Origin: Sphaerisporangium rubeum
Lineage (GTDB): Bacteria > Actinomycetota > Actinomycetes > Streptosporangiales > Streptosporangiaceae
NCBI RefSeq assembly: GCF_014207705.1
Contig: NZ_JACHIU010000001.1
Coordinates: forward strand, 6,440,501 to 6,504,500
DNA length: 64,000 nt
Reading direction: 5' to 3'
Under the pieces are notes generated by a model. That model was given only the letters and a program-made list of their open reading frames with translations. It was not told the origin of the DNA and ran no database searches. Below, one piece after another: positions 47,205 to 56,674 of the stretch. Position numbers and translations under genes: made by a program. How positions within the stretch are numbered: position 1 is the first letter of the stretch; each line of letters starts with the position of its first letter.

Positions 47205-50200
47205 GTGTCGTCTGAGTCGTCGGGGACAAACCCGCTGGCCACCTTTGGACAGAACGAGTGGCTTGTCGATGAGCTGTACCAGAAGTATCTCCAGGACCCC
47301 GAATCCGTCGACCGCGCCTGGTGGAACTTCTTCGCCGACTACAACCCCGAGTCAGGCACGAGCCGCACAGCACTGCCGGAGGCCAACGGCGCCGCCGCAC
47401 CGGTGACCGAGCCGGCCGCCGCCGAGCCCGAGCCCACCCCGCGCGAGCCCGTGAAGCCCGCCAAGCCCGTGCAGAAGGCCGCGGCCAAGCCCGCCGAGAA
47501 GCCCGCCGCCAAGGCCGCCGAGCCGGCCAAGTCCGCCAAGCCGTCCGGTGCGGAAGAGGTCCGCCTGCGCGGCGCCGCCGCGCGCACCGCGGCCAACATG
47601 GACCTCAGCCTGGCCGTCCCCACCGCCACCAGCGTGCGCGTGATCCCGGCCAAGCTGCTGATCGACAACCGCATCGTCATCAACAACCATCTGTCCCGCG
47701 GTCGCGGCGGCAAGGTGTCGTTCACCCACCTGATCGGCTACGCCATCGTCAAGGCGCTCGCCGTGATGCCGGACATGAACCACTCCTACGCCGAGGTCGA
47801 CGGCAAGCCGACCCTGGTCAAGCCCGAGCACGTCGGCCTCGGCCTCGCCATCGACGTGCAGAAGAGCGACGGCAGCCGTCAGCTCCTCGTGCCGTCCATC
47901 AAGGCCGCCGAGTCCATGGACTTCCGCCAGTTCTGGACGGCGTACGAAGAGGTCGTGCGCAAGGCCCGCGCCGGCAAGCTCGGCGTGGACGATTTCACCG
48001 GCACCACGATCAGCCTCACCAACCCCGGCACCATCGGCACCGTCCACTCGGTGCCGCGCCTGATGCCGGGCCAGGGCACGATCATCGGCGTCGGCGCCAT
48101 GGAGTACCCCGCCGAGTACCAAGGCGCCTCCCCCGAGACGCTCAACCGCCTCGCGGTCAGCAAGGTCATGACCCTGACCAGCACCTACGACCACCGCATC
48201 ATCCAGGGTGCGCAGTCGGGTGAGTTCCTGCGCCGCATCCACCGGCTGCTGCTCGGTGAGGACGGCTTCTACGACGAGGTGTTCCAGGCCCTGCGCATCC
48301 CGTACGAGCCGGTGCGCTGGGTGCAGGACATCTCGGCCTCCCACGACGACGACGTCGCCAAGTCGGCCCGCGTCATCGAGCTGATCCACGCCTACCGCGT
48401 GCGCGGCCACCTGATGGCCGACACCGACCCGCTGGAGTACAACCAGCGCAAGCACCCCGACCTGGACATCAAGTCCCACGGCCTCACCTTGTGGGACCTC
48501 GAGCGCGAGTTCGCGACCGGCGGGTTCGGCGGCCGTCCGCTGATGAAGCTGCGCGACATCCTCGGCGTGCTGCGCGACTCCTACTGCCGCACGGTCGGCA
48601 TCGAGTACATGCACATCCAGAACCCCGAGGAGCGGTCCTGGATCCAGGCGCGGGTCGAGAAGGGCCACACCCGGCCGACCCGTGAGGAGCAGCTCCACAT
48701 CCTGCACCGGCTCAACACCGCCGAGGCGTTCGAGACGTTCCTGCAGACCAAGTACGTCGGCCAGAAGCGCTTCTCGCTCGAAGGCGGCGAGTCGCTGATC
48801 CCGCTGCTCGACTCGGTGATCAGCGCGGCGGCCGAGGAGGGCCTCGACGAGGCCGTCATCGGCATGGCGCACCGCGGCCGGCTCAACGTGCTCGCCAACA
48901 TCGTCGGCAAGTCGTACGCGCAGGTGTTCGGCGAGTTCGAAGGCAACCTCGACCCGCGCAGCGCGCACGGCTCAGGCGACGTGAAGTACCACCTCGGCGC
49001 CGGCGGCGACTTCACCGCGCCGAGCGGCCAGAAGATCGCGACGTCCGTGGTGGCGAACCCGTCCCACCTGGAGGCCGTCGACCCGGTGCTCGAAGGTGTG
49101 GTCCGCGCCAAGCAGGACCTGCTGGAGCGCGGCGAGGAGGGCTTCACCGTCCTTCCCGTGCTGGTGCACGGCGACGCCGCGTTCGCCGGCCAGGGTGTGG
49201 TGGCCGAGACGCTCCACCTGTCGCAGCTTCGCGGGTACCGCACCGGCGGCACCGTGCACGTCGTGGTCAACAACCAGGTGGGCTTCACCACCTCGCCGGC
49301 GTCGTCGCGGTCCAGCGTGTACGCCACCGACGTGGCGCGCATGATCCAGGCGCCGATCTTCCACGTCAACGGCGACGACCCCGAGGCCGTGGTGCGGGTG
49401 GGCCGGCTGGCCTACGAGTACCGCCAGGCGTTCCGCAAGGACGTCGTGATCGACCTGGTCTGCTACCGCCGCCGCGGCCACAACGAGAGCGACAACCCGA
49501 GCTTCACCCAGCCCCTGATGTACGACCTGATCGACGCCAAGCGCTCGATCCGCAAGCTGTACACCGAGGCGCTGATCGGCCGCGGCGACATCACGGTCGA
49601 GGAGGCCGAGCAGGCGCTGCGCGACTACCAGAGCCAGCTCGAACGCGCCTTCACCGAGACCCGCGAGGCCGGTCACAAGCCGCTGGAGCCGGGTGCGGTC
49701 GTCAAGCCGGCCCCCGACGAGGTGGTGCCGTGGTCCCACGACGAGACCCCGTCGGCGGTCAGCGAGGAGACGATCAAGCGGGTCGTGGAGACCCAGCTCA
49801 ACCTCCCCGAGGGCTTCACCGCGCACCCGCGCCTGGCGCCGGTGCTGCAGCGCCGCGGCCGCATGGTGTCGGAGGACGCCATCGACTGGGCCATGGGTGA
49901 GACCCTGGCGTTCGGCTCGCTGCTGCTCGACGGCCACCCGGTGCGCCTGGTCGGCCAGGACTCCCGTCGTGGCACGTTCGGCCAGCGGCACGCGGTGCTG
50001 GTCGACCGGGTCACCGGTGAGGACCACACGCCGCTGAAGGCGTTCAACCAGGGCACCACGAAGTTCTACGTCTACGACTCCCTGCTGTCGGAGTTCGCGG
50101 CGATGGGCTTCGAGTACGGCTACAGCGTGGTGCGGCCGGACGCGCTGGTGGCGTGGGAGGCGCAGTTCGGCGACTTCGCCAACGGCGCGCAGTCGATCAT

Positions 50201-50909
50201 CGACGAGTTCATCTCGTCGGGTGAGCAGAAGTGGGGCCAGCGTTCCTCGGTGGTCCTGCTGCTGCCGCACGGCTACGAGGGCCAGGGTCCCGACCACTCC
50301 TCCGCGCGGATCGAGCGGTTCCTGCAGCTGTGCGCGCAGGACAACATGACGGTGGCGCAGCCGAGCACGCCGGCCAACTACTTCCACCTGCTGCGCTGGC
50401 AGGTGCTGAGCAACCGGCGCCGTCCGCTGGTGGTCTTCACGCCGAAGTCGCTGCTGCGGCTCAAGGCGGCGTCCTCGCCTGCCGTGGAGTTCACCTCCGG
50501 GGCCTTCCGGCCGGTGATCGGCGACGCCACGGTCACCCCGTCCGAGGTGCGGCGCGTGGTGCTGTGCTCGGGCCGGGTGTACTACGACCTGGTCGCGGCG
50601 CGGGACAAGCAGGAGCGCTCGGACGTCGCGATCGTGCGGCTTGAGCGCATCTACCCCTTCCCCGCCGAGGAGCTGCGTGCCGAGCTGTCCCGTTACAGCT
50701 TGGACGCCGAGCTGGTGTGGGCCCAGGACGAGCCGATCAACATGGGCCCGTGGCCGTACCTCACGCTGAAGCTGGCCGAGGAGCCGGGTGTGCTCGGCGG
50801 TCGCGGGCTGCGCCGGGTGTCCCGGCCGGCCAACTCCTCGCCGGCGGTCGGCTCGCACGCCGCGCACGACGCCGAGCTGGAGCGCATCACCACCGAGAGC
50901 CTCGGCTGA
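47205..50909 (+). CDS. kgd: Multifunctional 2-oxoglutarate decarboxylase/dehydrogenase (Kgd)
   Basis: The 1234-residue protein has the mycobacterial Kgd layout. A short N-terminal segment ([30 protein letters not shown]) is followed by a Pro/Ala/Lys linker. An E2-type acyltransferase domain comes next (about 115-350, with [15 protein letters not shown]), then the thiamine-diphosphate E1 domains ([60 protein letters not shown]). It joins E1 and E2 functions of the TCA-cycle complex in one chain. The GTG start has AAGAGGG 13 bases upstream. A hairpin ends the transcript. Confidence 0.96.
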   Translation: MSSESSGTNPLATFGQNEWLVDELYQKYLQDPESVDRAWWNFFADYNPESGTSRTALPEANGAAAPVTEPAAAEPEPTPREPVKPAKPVQKAAAKPAEKPAAKAAEPAKSAKPSGAEEVRLRGAAARTAANMDLSLAVPTATSVRVIPAKLLIDNRIVINNHLSRGRGGKVSFTHLIGYAIVKALAVMPDMNHSYAEVDGKPTLVKPEHVGLGLAIDVQKSDGSRQLLVPSIKAAESMDFRQFWTAYEEVVRKARAGKLGVDDFTGTTISLTNPGTIGTVHSVPRLMPGQGTIIGVGAMEYPAEYQGASPETLNRLAVSKVMTLTSTYDHRIIQGAQSGEFLRRIHRLLLGEDGFYDEVFQALRIPYEPVRWVQDISASHDDDVAKSARVIELIHAYRVRGHLMADTDPLEYNQRKHPDLDIKSHGLTLWDLEREFATGGFGGRPLMKLRDILGVLRDSYCRTVGIEYMHIQNPEERSWIQARVEKGHTRPTREEQLHILHRLNTAEAFETFLQTKYVGQKRFSLEGGESLIPLLDSVISAAAEEGLDEAVIGMAHRGRLNVLANIVGKSYAQVFGEFEGNLDPRSAHGSGDVKYHLGAGGDFTAPSGQKIATSVVANPSHLEAVDPVLEGVVRAKQDLLERGEEGFTVLPVLVHGDAAFAGQGVVAETLHLSQLRGYRTGGTVHVVVNNQVGFTTSPASSRSSVYATDVARMIQAPIFHVNGDDPEAVVRVGRLAYEYRQAFRKDVVIDLVCYRRRGHNESDNPSFTQPLMYDLIDAKRSIRKLYTEALIGRGDITVEEAEQALRDYQSQLERAFTETREAGHKPLEPGAVVKPAPDEVVPWSHDETPSAVSEETIKRVVETQLNLPEGFTAHPRLAPVLQRRGRMVSEDAIDWAMGETLAFGSLLLDGHPVRLVGQDSRRGTFGQRHAVLVDRVTGEDHTPLKAFNQGTTKFYVYDSLLSEFAAMGFEYGYSVVRPDALVAWEAQFGDFANGAQSIIDEFISSGEQKWGQRSSVVLLLPHGYEGQGPDHSSARIERFLQLCAQDNMTVAQPSTPANYFHLLRWQVLSNRRRPLVVFTPKSLLRLKAASSPAVEFTSGAFRPVIGDATVTPSEVRRVVLCSGRVYYDLVAARDKQERSDVAIVRLERIYPFPAEELRAELSRYSLDAELVWAQDEPINMGPWPYLTLKLAEEPGVLGGRGLRRVSRPANSSPAVGSHAAHDAELERITTESLG

Positions 50910-50922
50910 CGTTCACACGCAT

Positions 50923-50959
50923 CGAAGTCCCCCACTGGTGGTTCTCGTGGGGGACTTCG
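50923..50959 (+). terminator. 13-bp stem hairpin after kgd
   Basis: CGAAGTCCCCCAC (50923-50935) pairs exactly with 50947-50959 around an 11-base loop, 13 bases past the kgd stop. The next small gene starts 30 bases later, so some read-through may occur. Confidence 0.75.
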
Positions 50960-50989
50960 CGTGTATCTGGATCATCGTTAGGAGACGCC

Positions 50990-51163
50990 ATGTACTTCAC
51001 CGACCGGGGGATCGAGGAGCTGGTCGAGCGCCGCGGCGAGGAGGAGGTCGGCATGGTGTGGCTGGCCGAGCGCATGCGTGAGTTCGTCGACCTCAACCCG
51101 GAGTTCGAGGTGCCGGTGGAGCGGCTGGCGACCTGGCTCGCGCGGCTGGACGACGAGGACTGA
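50990..51163 (+). CDS. Small acidic protein (DUF6104-like)
   Basis: This 57-residue protein starts at ATG 50990 with AGGAG 6-10 bases upstream and is rich in Glu and Asp. It reads MYFTDRGIEELVERRG and then EEVGMVWLAERMREFVDL, ending LATWLARLDDED: two or three amphipathic helices, no membrane segment. Similar small proteins next to kgd occur in other actinomycetes, from memory. Role unknown. It starts 80 bases after kgd. Confidence 0.7.
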   Translation: MYFTDRGIEELVERRGEEEVGMVWLAERMREFVDLNPEFEVPVERLATWLARLDDED

Positions 51164-51189
51164 ACCACGCCGGGCAGACGCGATACATC

Positions 51190-51217
51190 TTGACTTTTCA
51201 CGGACGCGACATATCGT
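51190..51217 (+). promoter_or_regulatory. Likely promoter of the DUF4097-PadR operon
   Basis: TTGACT (51190-51195) and TATCGT (51212-51217) are 16 bases apart. GACGCGATACAT (51177-51188) and GACGCGACATAT (51203-51214) are near-identical direct repeats overlapping it, possibly a PadR binding site. Confidence 0.5.
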
Positions 51218-51260
51218 GTTTGTGGAAGACGCATCGTGTCCCCCTCGGAAGGCGAATGTC

Positions 51261-52055
51261 ATGGCCCAGTGGATCATCGACCAGCCCGGCCGGCACACGT
51301 TCGAGCCGGTGACCGCGCTCAGCGTGCGCATCGTGGCCGGTCGCCTGGCCGTGCTCGCCAGCGACGGGCCACCCACCCTGGAGGTGACCGAGATCGACAC
51401 GGCGCCGCTGGTCGTCGAGCACGACGAGGACGGGCGGCTCACCGTCGCGTACAAGGACCTGACCTGGGACGGCGTCCTCGGCTGGCTCCGGCAGGGCCGG
51501 CGGTCCACCACGCTGACCCTGACCGTGCCGAAGGACTGCGCCGTGCAGGCAGGCGTCATCTCCGCGTCCGCGGTCGTGGCGGGCTTCGAGAAACGCACCA
51601 ACGTCAAGAGCGTGTCCGGTGAGATCGTGCTGGACGGGCTCAGCGGCGAGACCGAGGCCGAGACCGTGTCAGGGCCGGTCGAGAGCCGCGGCCTGACCGG
51701 CGACTTCCGTTTCACGAGCGTCGCCGGGGAGCTGACCGTCGCCGGCGGCACCCCCCGGCGGCTGCGCGTCAACACCGTGTCCGGCCGCGTCACCGCGGAC
51801 CTGGCACTCCCGCCGACGGGGCACGTCACCCTGCACAGCGTGTCAGGGCCCATCGTGGTGCGCCTCCCCAAGGACACCGACGCCGACGTCGCCCTGCGGT
51901 CCACCTCCGGCCGGCTGGACACCGCGTTCGACGGCCTGAACGGCGCCAGCCGTCCCGGCACACGTTCGCTGTCCGGCCGGCTCGGCGGCGGGATGGCCTC
52001 CCTGTCGGCCACCACGATCTCGGCCGACGTGACCCTTCTGAGGAGAGACCAGTGA
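51261..52055 (+). CDS. DUF4097-type beta-repeat protein
   Basis: Start at ATG 51261 behind GGAAGG; the longer frame upstream crosses the promoter. The 264-residue protein has no signal peptide. It carries repeated V(K/E)SVSGE(I/L)-like strands (VKSVSGEIVLDGLSGE, AETVSGPVESRGL, TSVAGELTVAGG, NTVSGRVTADLAL, HSVSGPIVVRL), the right-handed beta-helix pattern of DUF4097 (putative adhesin-like) proteins. Its stop overlaps the PadR start (GTGA), a common pairing in actinomycetes. Function is unknown, possibly envelope stress. Confidence 0.82.
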   Translation: MAQWIIDQPGRHTFEPVTALSVRIVAGRLAVLASDGPPTLEVTEIDTAPLVVEHDEDGRLTVAYKDLTWDGVLGWLRQGRRSTTLTLTVPKDCAVQAGVISASAVVAGFEKRTNVKSVSGEIVLDGLSGETEAETVSGPVESRGLTGDFRFTSVAGELTVAGGTPRRLRVNTVSGRVTADLALPPTGHVTLHSVSGPIVVRLPKDTDADVALRSTSGRLDTAFDGLNGASRPGTRSLSGRLGGGMASLSATTISADVTLLRRDQ

Positions 52056-52840
52056 GCCCCGTTTTCGCCCATGGGCGGCTCCGTTTGTACCTGCTCAAGC
52101 TCCTCGAAGAGAGCCCGAGACACGGCTACGAGGTGATCCGCCTCCTCCAGGACCGCTTCCTCGGGGTGTACTCGCCGTCCCCCGGCACGATCTACCCCCG
52201 TCTCGCCAGGCTGGAGGAGGAAGGCCTGGTGACCCACGAGGTGGTCGACGGCAAGAAGGTCTTCACCATCACCGACAACGGTCGCGCCGAACTGGAGAGC
52301 CGGCTCGACGAGCTGGCCGACCTCGAGCAGGAGATCACCCGGTCGGTCCAGGACATCGCACGCGAGGTCAAGGAGGACGTGCGCGACACCGTGCGTTCCC
52401 TGCGGGACGAACTCACCCAGATGGCCCGCGACGTCCGCCAAGGCAACCAGCAAAGCGGTCAGGAGACCAAGGAGAACCTCCGCGCCGCGCAGGAGGAGAT
52501 CCGCAACGCACGCGACGAGTACCGCCGCGTCTGGCGTGAGCAGAAGCAGGCCTGGCAGCAGCAGAAGCAGGAGTTCCAACGCCAGAAGCAGGCCTGGAAA
52601 GAGGAGACCTACCGCTGGCGCGACGACTGGCTGAGCACCTTCTGGCCGACCATCCACCCCGGCCACCCCGGCCACGACGCCACCGGCCACGACGCCGAAC
52701 TCGGCCGCATGCTCGCCGACTTCGTCAACGAGATCCGCGAAGCCGCCGCCGAAGGCACCGTGACCGAGGAAACCCTCGCCACCACCCAGGACACCCTCTA
52801 CGAAGCCAGCACCAAGATCCGCTCCTCTCTGAACCCCTGA
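52052..52840 (+). CDS. PadR-family regulator with long coiled coil
   Basis: The 262-residue protein has a PadR winged helix (residues 1-85, LRLYLLKLLEESPRHGYEVIRLLQDRF with YSPSPGTIYPRLARLEEEGLV). A highly charged helical region follows (about 90-190, many Glu, Arg and Gln; REQKQAWQQQKQEFQRQKQ), most likely a long coiled coil. The end is GHPGHDATGHDAELGRML plus a small helical domain. It is much longer than the usual PadR proteins (about 110-190). It likely represses its own operon. Confidence 0.85.
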   Translation: MSPVFAHGRLRLYLLKLLEESPRHGYEVIRLLQDRFLGVYSPSPGTIYPRLARLEEEGLVTHEVVDGKKVFTITDNGRAELESRLDELADLEQEITRSVQDIAREVKEDVRDTVRSLRDELTQMARDVRQGNQQSGQETKENLRAAQEEIRNARDEYRRVWREQKQAWQQQKQEFQRQKQAWKEETYRWRDDWLSTFWPTIHPGHPGHDATGHDAELGRMLADFVNEIREAAAEGTVTEETLATTQDTLYEASTKIRSSLNP

Positions 52841-52899
52841 CCCCACCCCGCAACCAACACACCCCACCGACACTCTCCACCACCCGGCACCAACCCACC

Positions 52900-53211
52900 G
52901 GGACAATGCCGACGACCCCCACCACGACGACATCCTCCACCGTCCGACACATGGCACCCCACCGACACCAACCCAACGGGACAATGCCGACGACCCCCAC
53001 CACGACGGCATCCTCCACCGTCCGACACATGGCACCCCACCGACACCAACCCAACGGGACAGTGCCGACGACCCCCACCACGACGGCATCCTCCACCGTC
53101 CGACACATGGCACCCCACCGACACCAACCCAACGGGACAGTGCCGACGACCCCCACCACGACGGCATTCTCCACCGTCCGACACATGGCACCTCTCCGGC
53201 GCCGACGCGGC
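52900..53211. repeat. 78-bp tandem repeat array (four copies)
   Basis: Near-identical 78-bp units start at GGGAC(A/G) positions 52900, 52978, 53056 and 53134, with degenerate partial copies on both sides (GGGACGATG again at 53212). The unit is 26 codons, so all frames stay open and give repeat peptides on both strands, but no frame has a ribosome site or composition like a real gene. It fills the 433-bp gap between the PadR gene and the convergent oxidoreductase. Confidence 0.88.
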
Positions 53212-53273
53212 GGGACGATGTACGGCGAATCCGGCGCCGCCGTACGGCGTCCCGCGTGGCGTGGTGACGCCGG

Positions 53274-54239
53274 CTAATCCACGGTGAAGACGATCTTGCC
53301 GAAGAAGTCGCCGTCGCGCAGGGCCGCGAACCCCTCTGGGGCCTCGGCCAGTGGCAGCACCCGGTCCACGACGGGCCGTACCCCCGTCTGGCCGAGGAAC
53401 GTGGCGAGTCTGCCGAGCTGGTCGCGCGTCCCCATGGTGGAGCCGATCACCGACAGCTGGAGGAAGAAGACCCGGTTCAGGTCGGCAGGTGGCACGGCGC
53501 CGCTGGTGGCGCCGCTCACCACGACGCGGCCACCGGGCCGTAGGGACTTCAGTGAGTGGTCCCACGTCGCCTGACCCACGGTCTCCATCACGGCGTCCAC
53601 CCGCTCAGGCAGCCGTGCTCCCGATGCGAAGACCTGATCGGCGCCGAGCGTCAGAGCGCGTTCCCGTTTCTCCTCCGACCGGCTGGTGGCCCACACCCGA
53701 TACCCGGCCGCTCGTCCGAGCCTGATCAGCGCGGTCGCGACGCCACCCCCGGCACCCTGCACCAGCACCGTGGACCCGGGCTCGAGGCCGGCCTTCTCGA
53801 ACAGCATGCGGTACGCCGTCAGCCACGCCGTCGGCAGGCACGCGGCGTCCTCGAAGGACAGCTCCGCCGGTTTCGGCACGAGGTTGGCGCGCGGCACGGT
53901 GACCCGCTCGGCGAACGTGCCGTCGTGGACCTCCGACAGCAGGGACCGCCGAGGGTCCAGGGTCTCGTCCCCGTGCACCGGCGCGCCGATCACCGAGTGG
54001 ACGATGACGTCGTTGCCGTCCTCGTCCACACCGGCCGCGTCGCAGCCGAGCACGATGGGGAGACGGTCCTGCCGGATGCCGACACCTTGGAGGGTCCAGA
54101 GGTCGTGGTGGTTGAGGGCCGCCGCCTTGACGGTGACGGTGGTCCAGCCGGCGGGGGGCTCGGGGTCGGGGTGCTCACCCAGCGTGAGCCCGGCGAGCGG
54201 ATCGTCCTGGTCGGTGCGCGTGCATGTAACGGCGAACAT
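53274..54239 (-). CDS. Zinc-less MDR quinone oxidoreductase/alcohol dehydrogenase-like protein
   Basis: The 321-residue medium-chain dehydrogenase has an N-terminal GroES-like domain (VTVKAAALNHHDLWTLQGVG, LPIVLGCDAAGVDEDGND) without the structural-zinc Cys lobe, and a Rossmann domain (VLVQGAGGGVATALIRLGRAAGYRVWATSRSEEKRERALTLGADQVF). The NHHDLW motif is typical of actinomycete zinc-binding-dehydrogenase-like reductases. It likely reduces quinones or enoyl substrates with NADPH. No neighbour indicates a pathway. Confidence 0.88.
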   Translation of the reverse strand: MFAVTCTRTDQDDPLAGLTLGEHPDPEPPAGWTTVTVKAAALNHHDLWTLQGVGIRQDRLPIVLGCDAAGVDEDGNDVIVHSVIGAPVHGDETLDPRRSLLSEVHDGTFAERVTVPRANLVPKPAELSFEDAACLPTAWLTAYRMLFEKAGLEPGSTVLVQGAGGGVATALIRLGRAAGYRVWATSRSEEKRERALTLGADQVFASGARLPERVDAVMETVGQATWDHSLKSLRPGGRVVVSGATSGAVPPADLNRVFFLQLSVIGSTMGTRDQLGRLATFLGQTGVRPVVDRVLPLAEAPEGFAALRDGDFFGKIVFTVD

Positions 54240-54696
54240 GCCCGAACCCTATCCCCGCGCTCTTCCGTCCCTCCCTCCGGCCTCCTTCACCGCGATTCAC
54301 CGCCACCCGTGAAATTACACTCGGCGTATTCCGCGGCACCTGCGGCGAGTACCGGAACAAAGGGCGAACGCCGTCGAATGCACGCACATGACCGGGCCGA
54401 CACGCGCGGACCGGAACCCGAGTTCCGGAGAAATTACCGACTCACTCGGCCAGGAGGTCGTGCGCGACGGTTTCCCCGCTCTGACCGGCCAATCCGCCAC
54501 TCCGGCCAAGTATTCATTTCCGTTTTATACGCATATATCAGCGACGCGCCGCGTCATATTTTTTGCCTGCTGGCGCGAATCTCCCGCATGTCGGACAACG
54601 GACTGCACGTCGAGCATGAGTAGGGTCGGACATGCAGGCGCGCCATGTATCAAGGTGCTCCTTTACTTTGAACTGCAAAAAGAAAAGGACCGCTTT
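54240..54696. other. 457-bp leader region of the Ig-like protein gene
   Basis: This gap precedes a secreted-protein gene. Bases 54500-54575 and 54660-54697 are much richer in A and T than the rest of the window. The AT-rich part may hold the promoter. I saw no recognisable riboswitch core or strong hairpin. An open frame of about 100 codons joins the gene but lacks a ribosome site. Confidence 0.5.
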
Positions 54697-55635
54697 ATGA
54701 TAGACGTCGGTCATCCTCGGTCTACACACCGTAACGTCGGTCGTTCGTGGCTGACAGCCTCTCTCACGGGCGCCCTCGCGCTGGGCGTACTCGCCGCGAC
54801 ACCGGGCACCGCCGGCGCCGTTCTGGCGCCGCAAGACCTGGGGACGAAAGCAGTGACCCTGCTTCCGGCCGCGCCCGTGCAGAACGGCTTCTCCATGATC
54901 GTCCGGCGGGCCATCGCCACAACCATCACGCTCGTGTCGTCGCGCAACCCGTCCAAGGTCGGCGAGGCCGTCACCTTCACCGCCACGGTGGCAGGAACCG
55001 GCACCGTGATCATCCCGACAGGGAACGTCGTGTTCCGCGACAACGGCGTGGACATCGGCACCGCACCGCTCGAAGGCACGGGCCAGGCCTCGTTCACCAC
55101 ATCAGCCCTGATCGCGGGCAACCACAGCATCACCGCCGCCTACCAGGGCAACGTCTCGTTCGACCCGAGCACCTCGGCCTCCCTGATCCAGCAGCGCCTC
55201 GCGAGCCCACCCACTCCCGCTCCCACTCCTACTCACACTCAAACGCCTCAGCCGGAGCCGGTGGTGGAGCCCGAAACGCCGGCCGTCGTTCACGACGATG
55301 ACGACGACGACGAGTTCGGCCGCGTCTGCCGCAGGTTCCGCCACCACCGCGGCGAGGGCGGCTGGGAGGACCCGAGGTGGCGGAAACTCCGCCAGTACTG
55401 CGAGGACCACTGGCACCGCAAGGACGACCAGGTCGTCCTCATCGACAAGGGCATCCGCCGCCACATCTTCGGCCACTACGACCAGGGCGGCGGCGGCCGT
55501 GAGTACTGGGACTCCAGCAAGAAGCGCTGGATCCCGGTGCACCGCCACGAGCGGCCCCACTACAAGAAGGAGCACGTCCGTCCCAGGCCCATGCCGCCCA
55601 GGCCACCCGTCAAGCACTTCGCCGTAACGGGTTGA
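54697..55635 (+). CDS. Secreted Ig-like domain protein with Asp-rich and basic tail
   Basis: Start at ATG 54697 behind AAAAGGA. The 312-residue product has a signal peptide (SWLTASLTGALALGVLAATPGTAGA), one bacterial Ig-like domain of Big_3_5 type (about 70-160: TTITLVSSRNPSKVGEAVTFTATV, GNVVFRDNGVDIGTAPL, ITAAYQGNVSFDPSTSAS), a Pro/Thr linker, an HDDDDDDEF acid run, and a Trp/His/Arg-rich C-terminal domain with two Cys. No cell-wall anchor motif is seen. It probably works at the cell surface or in the medium. Confidence 0.78.
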   Translation: MIDVGHPRSTHRNVGRSWLTASLTGALALGVLAATPGTAGAVLAPQDLGTKAVTLLPAAPVQNGFSMIVRRAIATTITLVSSRNPSKVGEAVTFTATVAGTGTVIIPTGNVVFRDNGVDIGTAPLEGTGQASFTTSALIAGNHSITAAYQGNVSFDPSTSASLIQQRLASPPTPAPTPTHTQTPQPEPVVEPETPAVVHDDDDDDEFGRVCRRFRHHRGEGGWEDPRWRKLRQYCEDHWHRKDDQVVLIDKGIRRHIFGHYDQGGGGREYWDSSKKRWIPVHRHERPHYKKEHVRPRPMPPRPPVKHFAVTG

Positions 55636-55729
55636 CCACCACGAGAGGGCCCGCCATAAGCGCGACGCGGGCCCTCATCCCCCCACCCCCCCACCACCAC
55701 CGACCACCGACAGGCACCCGGGGGTCCCT

Positions 55730-56566
55730 GTGTACGTCAGCCGTCCGTCCCGCCGCACCGCACTTGTGCTCGCCGCAGTGGCGCTCGCCGCCTTGGCGGT
55801 CGTGACCCTGATCGCGTACCTGACCGCCGGACAGAAGGCCACCCCCACGGCCAAGCCGCCACTCGAGCCCCCGGTCGCCCCCGTCCACGTGACGAAGAAA
55901 CAACTCGCGGCACTCCCCCGAGCCACCACGTACGCGAAACTCCGGCACGCGGAGAAGGACCCGGCCCCTCACGCCTCCGCCACCGGCCAGATCCTCCACC
56001 CCAAACACACCAAAATCCTCTACACCACCCCCGGTGGCCCACCTCTGGCCGTACTCCCCACCACCCAGCTCGACAACCCCACCTGGCTCCCCGTCATAGA
56101 GACCCGCCCCGGCTGGACCCGCGTCCTGCTCCCCACCCGTCCCAACGGCGCCACCGGCTGGCTCCACACCGCCGACAACAGCACAGAACAGACCGCCAAC
56201 CCGTACGAGGTCCGCGTCGACCTCAGCGACCGCCGCCTGACCCTCCTCAAGCACAGCGCACCCACCGGCTCGTGGCCGGTGGCCGTAGGCGCACCGGACA
56301 CGCCGACCCCCACCGGCCGCACCTTCCTCCTCGCCTCCCTGACCCCACCCGAGATCACCTACAGCCCTCTGATCCTCCCTCTAGGCGCGCACTCGGAGGT
56401 TCTGCAGACCTACGACGGCGGCCCGGGAACCATCGGCCTCCACGGCTGGCCCGACTCCAGCGTGTTCGGGAAAGCCCTGTCCCACGGCTGCGTCCGCCTT
56501 CCCCGTCAAGCCCTCACCACGCTGTCCCATCTCCCTCTCGGCACTCCGGTCCTCGTCTCCGCCTGA
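55730..56566 (+). CDS. L,D-transpeptidase (YkuD domain)
   Basis: The 278-residue protein starts at GTG 55730 and has an N-terminal membrane anchor (TALVLAAVALAALAVVTLIAYL), an SH3-like middle segment (LYTTPGGPPLAVLPTTQ.., WTRVLLPTRPNGATGWLH) and a C-terminal YkuD domain with the catalytic IGLHGW...SHGCVRLPRQAL motif (His and Cys present). Such enzymes cross-link peptidoglycan stem peptides outside the membrane. It follows the Ig-like gene by 94 bases. Confidence 0.92.
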   Translation: MYVSRPSRRTALVLAAVALAALAVVTLIAYLTAGQKATPTAKPPLEPPVAPVHVTKKQLAALPRATTYAKLRHAEKDPAPHASATGQILHPKHTKILYTTPGGPPLAVLPTTQLDNPTWLPVIETRPGWTRVLLPTRPNGATGWLHTADNSTEQTANPYEVRVDLSDRRLTLLKHSAPTGSWPVAVGAPDTPTPTGRTFLLASLTPPEITYSPLILPLGAHSEVLQTYDGGPGTIGLHGWPDSSVFGKALSHGCVRLPRQALTTLSHLPLGTPVLVSA

Positions 56567-56613
56567 CCCCGTCCCGGACGGACGACCGCCGGCGCTCCGA
56601 CTTCCTTGCCGAA

Positions 56614-56650
56614 AAGTACTTGACGCAATGGAAAGTGGAAAGTACTTTCC
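56614..56650 (+). promoter_or_regulatory. Promoter with overlapping AAGTACTT operators
   Basis: TTGACG (56620-56625), a 17-base spacer and TACTTT (56643-56648) form a good promoter. The perfect palindrome GGAAAGTACTTTCC (56637-56650) covers the -10, and AAGTACTT at 56614-56621 overlaps the -35. Another GGAAAGT lies at 56656-56662. The wHTH protein encoded second in this operon is the likely binder. Confidence 0.72.
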
Positions 56651-56674
56651 TAGTTGGAAAGTAAGGAGCCCGCC

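Noticed and set aside
47352-50867. Long antisense frames opposite kgd (538 and 631 codons)
   Set aside because: They are codon-phase shadows of a strongly conserved gene, with Val/Gly/Arg-rich nonsense composition.
50978-53191. A 737-codon minus-strand frame across the PadR/DUF4097 genes and the 78-bp repeats
   Set aside because: It is antisense to two clear genes, and its repeated N-terminus only reflects the 26-codon minisatellite; no ribosome site or family resemblance.
52906-53277. A plus-strand 123-codon repeat protein in the minisatellite
   Set aside because: No ribosome site; the open frame follows from a repeat length divisible by three and equally open frames exist on the other strand.
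54300-54690. c-di-AMP (ydaO-type) riboswitch in the leader of the Ig-like gene
   Set aside because: Considered because such riboswitches precede secreted cell-wall proteins in actinomycetes, but I could not find the conserved core segments.
54388-54696. N-terminal extension of the Ig-like protein from an upstream GTG
   Set aside because: The extension lacks a ribosome site and a signal peptide; the ATG at 54697 has both AAAAGGA and a proper signal sequence after it.
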